Shown here one piece after another: positions 9,915 to 19,036 of a stretch of DNA of 33,326 nucleotides. The notes beneath the pieces were generated by a model. It saw only the letters and a program-made list of their open reading frames with translations, searched no databases and was not told the DNA's origin. Source of the stretch: Nitrospinaceae bacterium (GTDB lineage Bacteria; Nitrospinota; Nitrospinia; Nitrospinales; VA-1); the NCBI GenBank assembly GCA_029261435.1, contig JAJDBI010000307.1, positions 1 to 33,326 of the forward strand, read 5' to 3'. A program made the translations under genes and the position numbers. Every line of letters begins with the position of its first letter. Position 1 is the stretch's first letter.

Positions 9915-10783
9915 TGCATGCTTCTATTGGTGCCCGTCAACTTGAGCCTGTAGGCTGGATTTTTGCCGCATTGAATTTAATTTTCCTTGTAAGTGCTATG
10001 GGGCTCGGCATTTTTCTGGTAGTGGAGTCTGTCCCGATTTTGCGTTTGGAGGGTGTGGACTTTTGGCTAGGAGACGACTGGTGGGTGGGCGAATCTTTTG
10101 GTGCCTTGCCGATGATTTGTGGTTCGCTGATGGTTACTGGTTTAGCGACACTATTGGTGCTGCCGGTGGCTCTTTCTGGTGCTTTGTTCACTTCTGAATA
10201 CTTGTCACCTCCTTTCCGCAGAAGGGTGAAGGGAATCATGGAATTGTTGGCCGGGGTGCCCGGTATTATTTACGGTCTGCTTGGTGTTTCTTTTTTAACC
10301 GTGGGGGTTAAGGACGCATTAAACCTGCTTGATGGAAATACACTTTTTACCGCGGGTCTCCTGCTCGCAATCATGATTCTACCGATGATCTTGACTTTGT
10401 CGGAAGATGCCCTTCATTCAGTTTCTTCCGAGTTTCGTGAAGCCGCTGAAAGCCTGGGACTCACTAAACTGCAAACTGCTCTGCGGGTGGTTTTACCGCA
10501 GTCCGTGCCGGGCATTGTGGGAGCTGTGTTGCTGGGAATAGGGCGGGCAATGGGAGAAACTATCGCGGTGATGCTGGTGGTTGGCAGTCTCGACAGGGTG
10601 CCCGGATTCAATCTTTTTGCTTCGGGTCAGACTATTCCCTCCAAGTTGGGCCGTGAGGCGGCGGAAGCATTGGGCAGTGGACTGCACTGGAATGCTCTGA
10701 TGGCTTTGGGATTTACTTTGTTTTTAGTTGTGGCAATTTTAACTTTTTCAGGCCACCTCTTTATTAAACGGAACAGTCAGTGA
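9914..10783 (+). CDS. pstC: Phosphate ABC transporter permease
   Basis: EYLSPPFRRRVKGIMELLAGVPGIIYGLLG and EAAESLGLTKLQTALRVVLPQSVPGIVGAVLLGIGRAMGETIAVMLV (EAA loop and C-terminal motif); TAATG overlap with pstS. Confidence 0.92.
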   Translation: MHASIGARQLEPVGWIFAALNLIFLVSAMGLGIFLVVESVPILRLEGVDFWLGDDWWVGESFGALPMICGSLMVTGLATLLVLPVALSGALFTSEYLSPPFRRRVKGIMELLAGVPGIIYGLLGVSFLTVGVKDALNLLDGNTLFTAGLLLAIMILPMILTLSEDALHSVSSEFREAAESLGLTKLQTALRVVLPQSVPGIVGAVLLGIGRAMGETIAVMLVVGSLDRVPGFNLFASGQTIPSKLGREAAEALGSGLHWNALMALGFTLFLVVAILTFSGHLFIKRNSQ

Positions 10784-11628
10784 ATGCAATAATGGCTGAG
10801 AAAATGGTGCGGGTTCTTATTGGGTGCATCACATTTTTAATTGTCGCTCTATTGTTTTCTATTCTGGGTGTTATGTTGCTTAAAGGATTACCCGCGATGC
10901 ATGCTGGTTTCCTTTTTGAAGAGTCGAGAGATTTCGGTCGTGCGGGTGGTGTTTATTATCAGTCGATAGGGACATTGATTCTAATGGGGGTCGCAGTTCT
11001 ATGGAGCTTACCAGTGGCTCTAGGCTCGGTGCTATTCCAGACAGAGTATCTGGATACTGGAAAGTTAAAAACTTTTTTAACTCAATTGACCTATATTCTC
11101 AATGCCACCCCTACAATTTTATTTGGACTGGTGGGTTATTTATTGTTTGGGGTTTATCTGGATACAGGTGTTTCTTGGGTGACGGGATCGTTAATTTTGG
11201 CCGTGATGATTTTGCCAACTTTGCAGGTGAGCATCCGAGAAGCGGTGGAAGCCTTGCCGGAAAAATATCGTGAGGCGGGCATGGCATTGGGTCTTTCGAG
11301 GCCAACCCAGATTTGGCGAATCATTCTGCCCCAGAGTTTTTATGGAATTGTGACGGGAGTTTTTCTGGGATTAGCCCGGGCCGCGGGAGAAACAGCGGCG
11401 ATCATGTTCACCGCGACCACATTTTCAGGGATTCAATTTCCGCAATCGTTTTCTGATCCGGTACCCACTTTGCAGACTCACATTCTGGTTCTGGCTCAGG
11501 AGGCGTCCAATCCAGAATCTATTGCACAGGCCTGGGGAGCTGGTTTGGTATTGTTGGGGCTGGTTTTTTTGCTGACGCTGACGGCCTGGGCATTCAGGGC
11601 CAGAGTGGTTATGGAGTCGGAATTATGA
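10780..11628 (+). CDS. pstA: Phosphate ABC transporter permease
   Basis: ILNATPTILFGLVGYLLFG and REAGMALGLSRPTQIWRIILPQSFYGIVTGVFLGLARAAGETAAIMFTA; overlaps pstC by 4 bp. Confidence 0.92.
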   Translation: MNAIMAEKMVRVLIGCITFLIVALLFSILGVMLLKGLPAMHAGFLFEESRDFGRAGGVYYQSIGTLILMGVAVLWSLPVALGSVLFQTEYLDTGKLKTFLTQLTYILNATPTILFGLVGYLLFGVYLDTGVSWVTGSLILAVMILPTLQVSIREAVEALPEKYREAGMALGLSRPTQIWRIILPQSFYGIVTGVFLGLARAAGETAAIMFTATTFSGIQFPQSFSDPVPTLQTHILVLAQEASNPESIAQAWGAGLVLLGLVFLLTLTAWAFRARVVMESEL

Positions 11629-12368
11629 TTCAGTTCAAAAACTTTGTCGCCGCATTTGGTGGAAGAAAAGTTATTCGAGCGTTGACCTTCAACCTGCCTG
11701 CAAACTCCATCACCGCCATTATTGGAGCATCGGGTTCAGGAAAAACAACTCTCCTGCGTGCTCTTTGCAGGATGAATGACCGTGTCAAAAATTTCCGGGT
11801 TGAGGGAAATGTTCTTATTGATGGGATGGATATTTATCGACCTGATACAGATGTCTATGCACTGAGAAGAAACGTCGGGCTGGTTTTTCAGAAGCCCTGC
11901 GTATTTCCAAAGAGTATTTTTGACAATGCTGTTTTTGGAGTCAAAGAAAAGATGCACCGGAAGGAGTACCCTGACCTGGTGGAGAAAGTTTTGCGTGAAG
12001 TGTTTCTTTGGGAGGAAGTCAAAGACCGGCTTGGAGAAAAAGCCACCACGCTTTCACAAGGACAACAACAGAGACTTACTCTGGCTCGTACTCTGGCGGT
12101 AGGACCGCAGGTCCTGTTGATGGATGAGCCAACCTCCTCACTGGACCCCAAATCAACGGCGGCGATTGAAAAACTGGTTCAGTCTTTAAAGAGCAGACAT
12201 ACTATTTTGTGGGTCACGCATCAACACGATCAGGCTCACTCTATTGCCGACAAGGTTTTGATTATTGAGAACGGTCAGATCGCACCTTTTGAGACTCCAG
12301 TTGCGCGACCGGAACAATCCTCCTCCTTCACCAGGGTCTTGCAGAATGTGCAAGAATATCCTGAATAA
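11625..12368 (+). CDS. pstB: Phosphate ABC transporter ATP-binding protein
   Basis: Walker A GASGSGKTT, LCRMNDRVKNFRVEGNVLIDGMDIY, signature LSQGQQQRLTLARTLA, Walker B VLLMDEPTSSLDP; ATGA overlap with pstA. Confidence 0.92.
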   Translation: MIQFKNFVAAFGGRKVIRALTFNLPANSITAIIGASGSGKTTLLRALCRMNDRVKNFRVEGNVLIDGMDIYRPDTDVYALRRNVGLVFQKPCVFPKSIFDNAVFGVKEKMHRKEYPDLVEKVLREVFLWEEVKDRLGEKATTLSQGQQQRLTLARTLAVGPQVLLMDEPTSSLDPKSTAAIEKLVQSLKSRHTILWVTHQHDQAHSIADKVLIIENGQIAPFETPVARPEQSSSFTRVLQNVQEYPE

Positions 12369-12439
12369 AACCCTTCTCTTTCAATCAGCTTTCCAACCCC
12401 TTATAATTGAACCATCATATTTTTTTAAAGAGGCGGGGT

Positions 12440-14017
12440 TTGGCTAAGAAGAAGAACAAAAAGAAGCAGGAACTCTCATCCTTCAGCAGCGAAGGCAGGG
12501 GTCTTTCCACGTTAGGGGAAAAGCTCAAGAGCAGTAACCCTGATTTAGTGGAGCGGTTTGAGGCCATTCAGGGGATAGAACTGACAGTGCCAAGGTTGGT
12601 GCAGGTTATGGAAGATCTTCTTCCCTATCCTTGGGACGATATTGAGTTGTTTGAGGAGGCGATCAAACTCACAGCCCAGGGATTCTATGGGGAAGCGGTC
12701 GCGGTTTGTGGTGATGTATTGCGGCTCAGCCCCAATGCTTATCCTGCCTATCACCTTCTGGGGCATATTTTTGGGGCGATGGGGAATCATCGGGAAGAGA
12801 TTGAGCATTACCGCAAGGCTGTCCGGCTCAAACCCAATTACCCACAAATTTATTTTGATATGGCTACGGCGTATTGGATTTCTGGAAAAGAAAAAAAATC
12901 ATTCACAACCTTAAAAAAAACCATACCTATGGCACCGGATTTTGCGGTGGCGGATTATTGGCTGACTTTCATTTTTGATCGGTTGGGAAGAAATCGTGAT
13001 ATTTACCAGGTTTCTGAAGGCGACGCGTTAGTTGCTACTGAAACCTTCGCTCAGGTATGCGGACTTCTTGGTGCTGCATTTTTAGAATATGGTTACCATA
13101 CCTCAGCGCGTCAGGCATTTAAAAAGGCGGTGCGGGTGTGCCCAGATTTTGCTGAAGGCCATTACCAGTTAGGGATGCTTCATCTTAAAAAACTGCGGAA
13201 CCCAAAACGCGCGGAAAAATATCTGGAAACTGCGGAGCAACTTTATATCCGAAGAAATGATTTCCCCAGGGCAGCATTGGCGCATCAGCTATATCGTCCA
13301 AAGGGGGAGGTTCATGATCAAGACAAGGCTTCCAACGAATGGTTGAAAGAAGGGTTGCGCCTCCAGGGACTGGGCCGGTATCAAGAGGCGGTGGATGCCT
13401 ATCGGATGGCTCAGGGTTTTAGACCTGATTTTCTGGACGCCTTTTACAATATGGGAGTGGCTTATGGATGCATGGAGGAAAATGGTATTGATGCTTTGCA
13501 TAAGGCTGTATGGGTTTTCAAAAAATCGATAGATATTAATGCGGAATTTATTCACTCCTACACGGCTTTGGGAGCATCTTATATAAAGCAGGGCGAGTTG
13601 GAGTTGGCCATTCAGGTGTTGACCCGAGCGTTGGGAGTCGACCCGGAAGATTCAAATGTTTATTATTATCTGGGCATTGCCTGTCGCATGAACATGCAAA
13701 TTGCCCAGGCTGTGGATTATATGAGACAGGCCGTAGCTCTTAAACCCGACTCGATGCAAGTTCAATTTTATTTTGGTTTGTCTCTAATGGACTATGGATT
13801 ATTTGATGAGGCCGGTGCTGCATTTCGGGAAGTTGTGCGGATTAAACCTGATTTTGCCGAGGGACATCTAATATTAGGAAAATTATATCGCGAAAACTTG
13901 TCGGAGTTGGACAAGTCACTCCATCACCTGAAGAAGGCTGAAAAACTTTTTGTGAAGTTGGAGGATTATCAGCGCGTCGGAGAAATTCGTCAACTTCTCA
14001 GTCGACGGTCTGCATGA
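12440..14017 (+). CDS. Tetratricopeptide repeat protein
   Basis: Repeated TPR units (AYPAYHLLGHIFGAMGNHREEIEHYRKAVRLKPNYPQIYFDMATAYW; SNVYYYLGIACRMNMQIAQAVDYMRQAVALKP). The ORF opens at 12407; TTG at 12440 behind AAAGAGGCGGGG gives a better start (MAKKKNKKKQ). Confidence 0.85.
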   Translation: MAKKKNKKKQELSSFSSEGRGLSTLGEKLKSSNPDLVERFEAIQGIELTVPRLVQVMEDLLPYPWDDIELFEEAIKLTAQGFYGEAVAVCGDVLRLSPNAYPAYHLLGHIFGAMGNHREEIEHYRKAVRLKPNYPQIYFDMATAYWISGKEKKSFTTLKKTIPMAPDFAVADYWLTFIFDRLGRNRDIYQVSEGDALVATETFAQVCGLLGAAFLEYGYHTSARQAFKKAVRVCPDFAEGHYQLGMLHLKKLRNPKRAEKYLETAEQLYIRRNDFPRAALAHQLYRPKGEVHDQDKASNEWLKEGLRLQGLGRYQEAVDAYRMAQGFRPDFLDAFYNMGVAYGCMEENGIDALHKAVWVFKKSIDINAEFIHSYTALGASYIKQGELELAIQVLTRALGVDPEDSNVYYYLGIACRMNMQIAQAVDYMRQAVALKPDSMQVQFYFGLSLMDYGLFDEAGAAFREVVRIKPDFAEGHLILGKLYRENLSELDKSLHHLKKAEKLFVKLEDYQRVGEIRQLLSRRSA

Positions 14018-14047
14018 TTGTTACTTATGTATGAAAAAACTTTTAAG

Positions 14048-15295
14048 ATGAAAAGCTGCTTATTTCTGTTTGGAGCATTGTTTTTTGCTTTGGTTACTGT
14101 CAGAGCAGAGGCTATCTCCAGTGCCCGTCTGGAAAACCTGACGGCCGATGAAATGTCAGCGCTTGCCCTTAAGGATTCCATGTACTACCATTTTGACGAG
14201 TGGTTCTCCCGTTTTCAGGGAGAAATCAACCGTCTGAAATCGGCAGTACCCTCCCTGGAAAACCGAGTGGAATTGATGAAATTCCATTTCAATTATGCTG
14301 GCCTGCTGGGAGAACTTTGTCACACGTTGGCTTTCACCAGTAAATATCAGGATGACAAAATTGCTGATAAGTTTTTGTATCACAGTCGGCAGGTCAAGGA
14401 CCTGGCTCATGATGTTCTGGATGACGAGTCTGTTACAGAGAGCCAGGAAGCTCAGGCAAATTTATTTCTGGGGGCCTCGGAAGGTTATATTGGGATCTTT
14501 GAATATGGACAAGGCAATCTCATCGAGGCTCTGGTCAATGGGTTTCAGGCTGACAACCACCTTGAAAAGGCTCTTCTGCTAAATCCTGAACTTGTCGACG
14601 CCTATTTTGGCTTGGGGATGTATCGTTATGGTAACAGCCGACTTGGAGGGTTTGGCAACCTGATCATGCAGGGAGGAAAAGACCATCGGCTCGTTGGCCT
14701 GAATCATATTGAACACTCCATTCTAAATGGAGGCGCGTCTCAACCACTGGCATTAAAGACTCTGGCCTGGTTTTATATTTCTGAACAGATCAACCCGGAA
14801 AATAAAGGACTCCCTCAGGAAAATCCTTTATCAAGGAAGAAGACTCGGCAAAATGCCATCGCCCTGTTGATCGACTTGGAAAACCGCTACTTCAAACAAC
14901 CGGCACCCTATCCCCACTTTCAAGGCAATAAGGAGCTGGCCATCATGAAGGCATTGCAGTCTGTGTTGGATAAGGACTATGTCAAGGCTGGTGTTGAGTT
15001 TAAAAAAGTACTCGCAATTATTGACCACTTGCAGAATCGGGGATTTCAAATCAATCCGCAATTGACGCAGTCGGTGGAAGCAGGGATTGAATTCTGCAAA
15101 CTTATGTTATTGCAGTCATCTGAAGGGAAAGAAAAACAGTCTGCTTGCTTGAAGGTGAATGAACAGATGAACTTTTTGAATGGTGGTGGCTCTATGGTTG
15201 AGTACGATTCCAAGAAAATCCGTCGAGAACTGCACGCGGTGTTTTCGGAGGCTTTGAATCAAATGGCAGAAAAAATGCATTGTGAGCATGGTTAA
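14048..15295 (+). CDS. Exported protein of unknown function, TPR-like helical
   Basis: ATG at 14048 gives signal peptide MKSCLFLFGALFFALVTVRAEA; LLNPELVDAYFGLGMYRYG is TPR-like. An earlier in-frame ATG exists at 14027. Confidence 0.65.
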   Translation: MKSCLFLFGALFFALVTVRAEAISSARLENLTADEMSALALKDSMYYHFDEWFSRFQGEINRLKSAVPSLENRVELMKFHFNYAGLLGELCHTLAFTSKYQDDKIADKFLYHSRQVKDLAHDVLDDESVTESQEAQANLFLGASEGYIGIFEYGQGNLIEALVNGFQADNHLEKALLLNPELVDAYFGLGMYRYGNSRLGGFGNLIMQGGKDHRLVGLNHIEHSILNGGASQPLALKTLAWFYISEQINPENKGLPQENPLSRKKTRQNAIALLIDLENRYFKQPAPYPHFQGNKELAIMKALQSVLDKDYVKAGVEFKKVLAIIDHLQNRGFQINPQLTQSVEAGIEFCKLMLLQSSEGKEKQSACLKVNEQMNFLNGGGSMVEYDSKKIRRELHAVFSEALNQMAEKMHCEHG

Positions 15296-15358
15296 AAGCT
15301 GAAAATTGTATGGGTTTCCATAACCTCTTCTGGTGTAAGGAATTGCCATTTGAGTCGA

Positions 15359-15392
15359 CCAACTTAACAGGCAAATTTAAGTTGGTTTTTTT
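15359..15392 (+). terminator. Rho-independent terminator
   Basis: CCAACTTAA (15359-15367), 9-nt loop, TTAAGTTGG (15377-15385), then T7 (15386-15392): perfect 9-bp stem plus U-tract. Confidence 0.88.
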
Positions 15393-16322
15393 ATGCTGAA
15401 ACAGACAGGAAAATATTTTTTAAAGAGCCTATACGGTTTATGTGTTGTTGTGATGCTTTGTGGGTTTGATACCACCCGACACAGCATTCCCATCGATGAT
15501 ATTTATGATGGAGGACCGGGGAAGGATGGCATTCCTGCTATTCTCAAGCCCCAATTTATATCCGCCGAGGAAGCCGATAAAACGCTACTGAAAAAGGATG
15601 ATCGTGTTCTGGGGTATGTTCACAATGGTCATGCCAGGGCGTATCCCATTAAAATTCTGAACTGGCATGAGATTGTCAATGATCGTGTTGGTGGGACTTC
15701 ACTTGTGGTGACTTATTGCCCTCTTTGTGGAACCGGCATGGTGTTTGACGCCCAGGTGAAAGGGCGTAATCTCACATTTGGAGTGTCGGGCCTGCTCTAC
15801 CAAAGCGATATGTTGCTTTACGATCATCAAACGAAAAGCCTCTGGTCGCAAATTAAATCGGAGGCGGTGACTGGACATCTGACCGGCTCCCGTTTAAAAC
15901 TTCTTTCTTCCACACATACGAATTGGGCGAGTTGGAAATCGAAACATCCGAAGACCAAAGTGTTGTCGGATAATACTGGATACCAACGGGATTATGATCG
16001 TGATCCCTATCAGGGTTATGAAACCAGTGAGCGACTGATGTTCGGGGTGAGCACGAAGAGCCGGAAGTACCATCCCAAGGAAAAGGTGATTGGCATAGAA
16101 TTAGGAAAAGTCACCAAAGCTTATGCTTTTTCTGAGTTGAGTAAGGTAGACTCCCCTGTCAAAGATGTTCTGGGAAAAATACCTGTCCAGATTTTTTATG
16201 ATGGCAATACCAGAACGGCCGTTATCCGGAACAAAAACAACCGTGAGTTGCCTTCTGTAGTAGGGTTTTGGTTTGCCTGGTACGTGTTTCATCCTGAAAC
16301 CCGTATTTTCTCAGCTAGATAA
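15393..16322 (+). CDS. DUF3179 domain-containing exported protein
   Basis: GYVHNGHARAYPIKILNWHEIVNDRVGGTSLVVTYCPLCGTGMVFDAQVKGRNLTFGVSGLLYQSDMLLYDHQTKSLWSQ is the DUF3179 core; N-terminal hydrophobic signal YGLCVVVMLCG. Confidence 0.87.
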   Translation: MLKQTGKYFLKSLYGLCVVVMLCGFDTTRHSIPIDDIYDGGPGKDGIPAILKPQFISAEEADKTLLKKDDRVLGYVHNGHARAYPIKILNWHEIVNDRVGGTSLVVTYCPLCGTGMVFDAQVKGRNLTFGVSGLLYQSDMLLYDHQTKSLWSQIKSEAVTGHLTGSRLKLLSSTHTNWASWKSKHPKTKVLSDNTGYQRDYDRDPYQGYETSERLMFGVSTKSRKYHPKEKVIGIELGKVTKAYAFSELSKVDSPVKDVLGKIPVQIFYDGNTRTAVIRNKNNRELPSVVGFWFAWYVFHPETRIFSAR

Positions 16323-16335
16323 TTGTATTGTGGGG

Positions 16336-16740
16336 TCAGGAGGATTCTGTTTTGTGTAGAACGAGAGATGCAGAGTTGATGCAGTAACGAAGCCCCGTAG
16401 GCTCAGGACCATCTTCAAACACATGTCCCAGATGAGAATCGCAGTTGCTGCATAAAACTTCCGTCCTTCGCATGAAGAAGAGAGTGTCCTGTTCGGTAGC
16501 GATACTTTCAGGGGTTAGTGGCTGATAATAGCTTGGCCACCCAGTGCCTGAATCAAATTTAGTGATGGAGGAGAATAAGGGTGTGTCGCAACATGCGCAG
16601 TGATAGTTCCCTCGGTCATGGCAGTCCCAATACTTCCCTGAGAAGGCTTGTTCGGTGCCTTTTTTTCTGCAGACCTTAAACTGCTCCTCGGACAAAACTT
16701 CTCGCCACTCGCTTTCGGTTTTGGTTATTTTTTCTGGCAA
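16336..16740 (-). CDS. msrB: Peptide-methionine (R)-S-oxide reductase
   Basis: YHCACCDTPLFSSITKFDSGTGWPSYYQP, VLCSNCDSHLGHVFEDGPEPTGLRYCINSASL: two CxxC zinc motifs and RYCIN catalytic Cys. Confidence 0.95.
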   Translation of the reverse strand: MPEKITKTESEWREVLSEEQFKVCRKKGTEQAFSGKYWDCHDRGNYHCACCDTPLFSSITKFDSGTGWPSYYQPLTPESIATEQDTLFFMRRTEVLCSNCDSHLGHVFEDGPEPTGLRYCINSASLVLHKTESS

Positions 16741-16765
16741 AATTGTTATCCTTTCAAGAACTCGG

Positions 16766-17044
16766 TTAACTTTTTTCCGCGATCCATTTTTTAATTTTTT
16801 CTTTTACTTCGGGCTTCATGCTGGTGTCTTCTCGAACTTTGGCTTCTTCCTTCCCCAGCGACTGCGCCATTTTGCAAATCATATCCAACTGTTTATTATA
16901 TATTTCGCAGAGCCCACATATGGCAAGATGCATTTTAAGTCGGGTCCGGTCACAAAAAGGCAGGGGATGATCCTGGCTTTCTGAAATAAGCGGGTAGACA
17001 TCCTTGCAGGTTATTTTAAGTGCTTTCATCATTCCATCAAACAT
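16766..17044 (-). CDS. Short zf-HC2/ZAS-type protein, putative anti-sigma factor
   Basis: MKALKITCKDVYPLISE...RLKMHLAICGLCEIYNKQL contains the Hx3Cx2C zinc anti-sigma motif (HLAICGLC); lies directly downstream of a sigma factor gene; no transmembrane helix seen. Confidence 0.75.
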   Translation of the reverse strand: MFDGMMKALKITCKDVYPLISESQDHPLPFCDRTRLKMHLAICGLCEIYNKQLDMICKMAQSLGKEEAKVREDTSMKPEVKEKIKKWIAEKS

Positions 17045-17056
17045 ATATCACTATCT

Positions 17057-17620
17057 CTATTTCGTGTTGAGCCAGTTGGACTCCATGCACAGTTTGAGCT
17101 GGTTTCTGGCTCGGTGCAGGATGACCCATAAATTGGTCGGTTTTATATCAAATTCGTTACAAATTTTCTCGGAACTCAGGCCATCTATTTCTTTCATGAC
17201 GAATAATTTACGGAACTTATCGGGCAACCCTTCCAGACACGTAGCCAGAACCTGTGCAAGTTCGCTATTTTCTGCGGCCTTTTCAGGGTCCATGTTCCAA
17301 CTTGTCGGCTTGGGATTCATATGCCCGCTGGAATCAAATTGAATGCGATCAGTCTCCTCGCTTGAAGTCGGGTCGATAGAAATATGCTTTTTGGAACTTC
17401 TAAAATAATCCATGATCTTATGTTTGAGAATCCCAAACAACCAGGTTTTTTCCGAAGATTTTCCGGCAAAAGTGTGTTGCGACTTTAACGCGGCAAAGAA
17501 AGTGGCCTGAACCAGCTCGTCTGCGGCTTCAGGGTCTTTAACCCGTACAAGCGAAAATCGATACATCATATCGGCATAAAGGTCTACCCAGTTTTGCGGG
17601 TCCAAAGTTTCTTTACTCAT
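17057..17620 (-). CDS. ECF-type RNA polymerase sigma factor
   Basis: Region 2: YRFSLVRVKDPEAADELVQATFFAALKSQHTFAGKSSEKTWLFGILKHKIMDYFR; region 4: LEGLPDKFRKLFVMKEIDGLSSEKICNEFDIKPTNLWVILHRARNQLK. Confidence 0.92.
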   Translation of the reverse strand: MSKETLDPQNWVDLYADMMYRFSLVRVKDPEAADELVQATFFAALKSQHTFAGKSSEKTWLFGILKHKIMDYFRSSKKHISIDPTSSEETDRIQFDSSGHMNPKPTSWNMDPEKAAENSELAQVLATCLEGLPDKFRKLFVMKEIDGLSSEKICNEFDIKPTNLWVILHRARNQLKLCMESNWLNTK

Positions 17621-17679
17621 CGGTAGTGTTGCCTGGTTTAGACTTGAACGTGATAGAAGGAGCCCATATACTTGACCTC

Positions 17680-17991
17680 ATGGAAGAGCAATCCACAGAT
17701 TCAGGGGAATGCGCTAGAATCCTGAAAGCACTGGGGGATGAAACTCGATTAAAAATCGTCCAGCTACTGCTTAAAGGTGAAAAAAGTGTTTCTGAAATTG
17801 TACGTTCTTTATGCATGGGTCAACCCCAGGCCTCCCACCATCTTTCCATATTAAGAGCCTCGGGTTTGGTTGGAACCCGAAGAGAAGGCAATAAGGTTAT
17901 CAATTTTATCCACCCGGGTAAATATTTTTTAAATAAAAAAGAAACCGGGCTCGACCTTGGTTGCTGCTCGGTCAACTTCGACAAGCAATAG
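17680..17991 (+). CDS. ArsR-family winged-helix transcriptional regulator
   Basis: CARILKALGDETRLKIVQLLLKGEKSVSEIVRSLCMGQPQASHHLSILRASGLVGTRREGNKVINF. ATG at 17680 chosen; the ORF is open from 17626 (TTG). Confidence 0.88.
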   Translation: MEEQSTDSGECARILKALGDETRLKIVQLLLKGEKSVSEIVRSLCMGQPQASHHLSILRASGLVGTRREGNKVINFIHPGKYFLNKKETGLDLGCCSVNFDKQ

Positions 17992-18049
17992 AAATTAGGC
18001 CCGCTAGTAATAGCTTTATTGGACAGTCAAATAATTATTCTGGCCTGAT

Positions 18050-19027
18050 TCAACTTTTGCCTCGTTCCAACCGAGCACGACCCGGTTCTTTGATCCCTAC
18101 TTCATATAATTGTTTCAAAAAAGATTTGAATAGTTTGAGAGGATTGAATGAAATATCTATTGGATAAGCCTGCTTGAAATCCTCAACAGCGAGAGTTTGG
18201 TAATCCATGACTCCAGAAATCTCCATGTCTTTCAAATGAAACTGCCCGAATTGTTTGAGTCGTGCTGCTTGCAGAGCGTAAACCTTGTCCAGAGGTATGC
18301 CTGACAGATCGGCAAAAACCCGGTCGAGAGCGGTCATGTCTTTCGATGCGCCCATCACTCCCAGAGGATAGGGAGTTCCATTGATAGGGCCTTGTCCCTG
18401 CATGGCCTGAATGCCATCCACGATGGTCAGACAAGGGTCAACTTGACGGGCGATGTCTATCAACATTTTCCCGAACTTGAGTTTGTCGTTTTTAACCAGA
18501 CAATGCAGGGCTGGTTTGCGTTTGCCGATCACCAGTCCGAACAGGTTTTTGATTCCCAGCGTCATCGTCATTTGACAATGCGCCTTAACCTTGGGCATAT
18601 TTATGATTCGATCATACTGTTCCAGGCAGCCGGCAATTTTCAAATGTGGTACCTGTTCTTCATTTTCAAAGGGAATGGGATCGGTCAGGGGCAGGATTTG
18701 TGCACCATACTTATTTTCCAGAAAACGATACCCGGCTTTGTCAGCCACTGCCGACAGACTACCGAGTGCGGGACTGTCGCTGATAACGATCTGCCCGACC
18801 GACAGGTCCTTGAGAACCCGGCATACGGCTTCCATCACTACAGGATGGGTTGTGACACAGCGTTCGGGTTTGAATCCCCGTAGAAGGTTTGGTTTTAAAA
18901 GAACCTTCTGGCCCGGACTAAACAAGGATGCTTCCGGGTCCAGGACCTTCAGAGAATCCCGGACAAACTTTTCTACGTTATCCAGAGAATAGCTTTCTAT
19001 TTTTTGTAAATGGACTTTTGATTTCAT
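18050..19027 (-). CDS. DUF362 domain-containing protein
   Basis: VLLKPNLLRGFKPERCVTTHPVVMEAV, INMPKVKAHCQMTMTLGIKNLFGLVIGKRKPALH, LTIVDGIQAMQGQGPINGTPYPLGVMGASKDMTALDRVFADL. Confidence 0.85.
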   Translation of the reverse strand: MKSKVHLQKIESYSLDNVEKFVRDSLKVLDPEASLFSPGQKVLLKPNLLRGFKPERCVTTHPVVMEAVCRVLKDLSVGQIVISDSPALGSLSAVADKAGYRFLENKYGAQILPLTDPIPFENEEQVPHLKIAGCLEQYDRIINMPKVKAHCQMTMTLGIKNLFGLVIGKRKPALHCLVKNDKLKFGKMLIDIARQVDPCLTIVDGIQAMQGQGPINGTPYPLGVMGASKDMTALDRVFADLSGIPLDKVYALQAARLKQFGQFHLKDMEISGVMDYQTLAVEDFKQAYPIDISFNPLKLFKSFLKQLYEVGIKEPGRARLERGKS

Positions 19028-19036
19028 GAGAAATTA

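Noticed and set aside
18392-18883. 163-aa plus-strand ORF opposite DUF362 gene
   Set aside because: Antisense shadow with no motif support.
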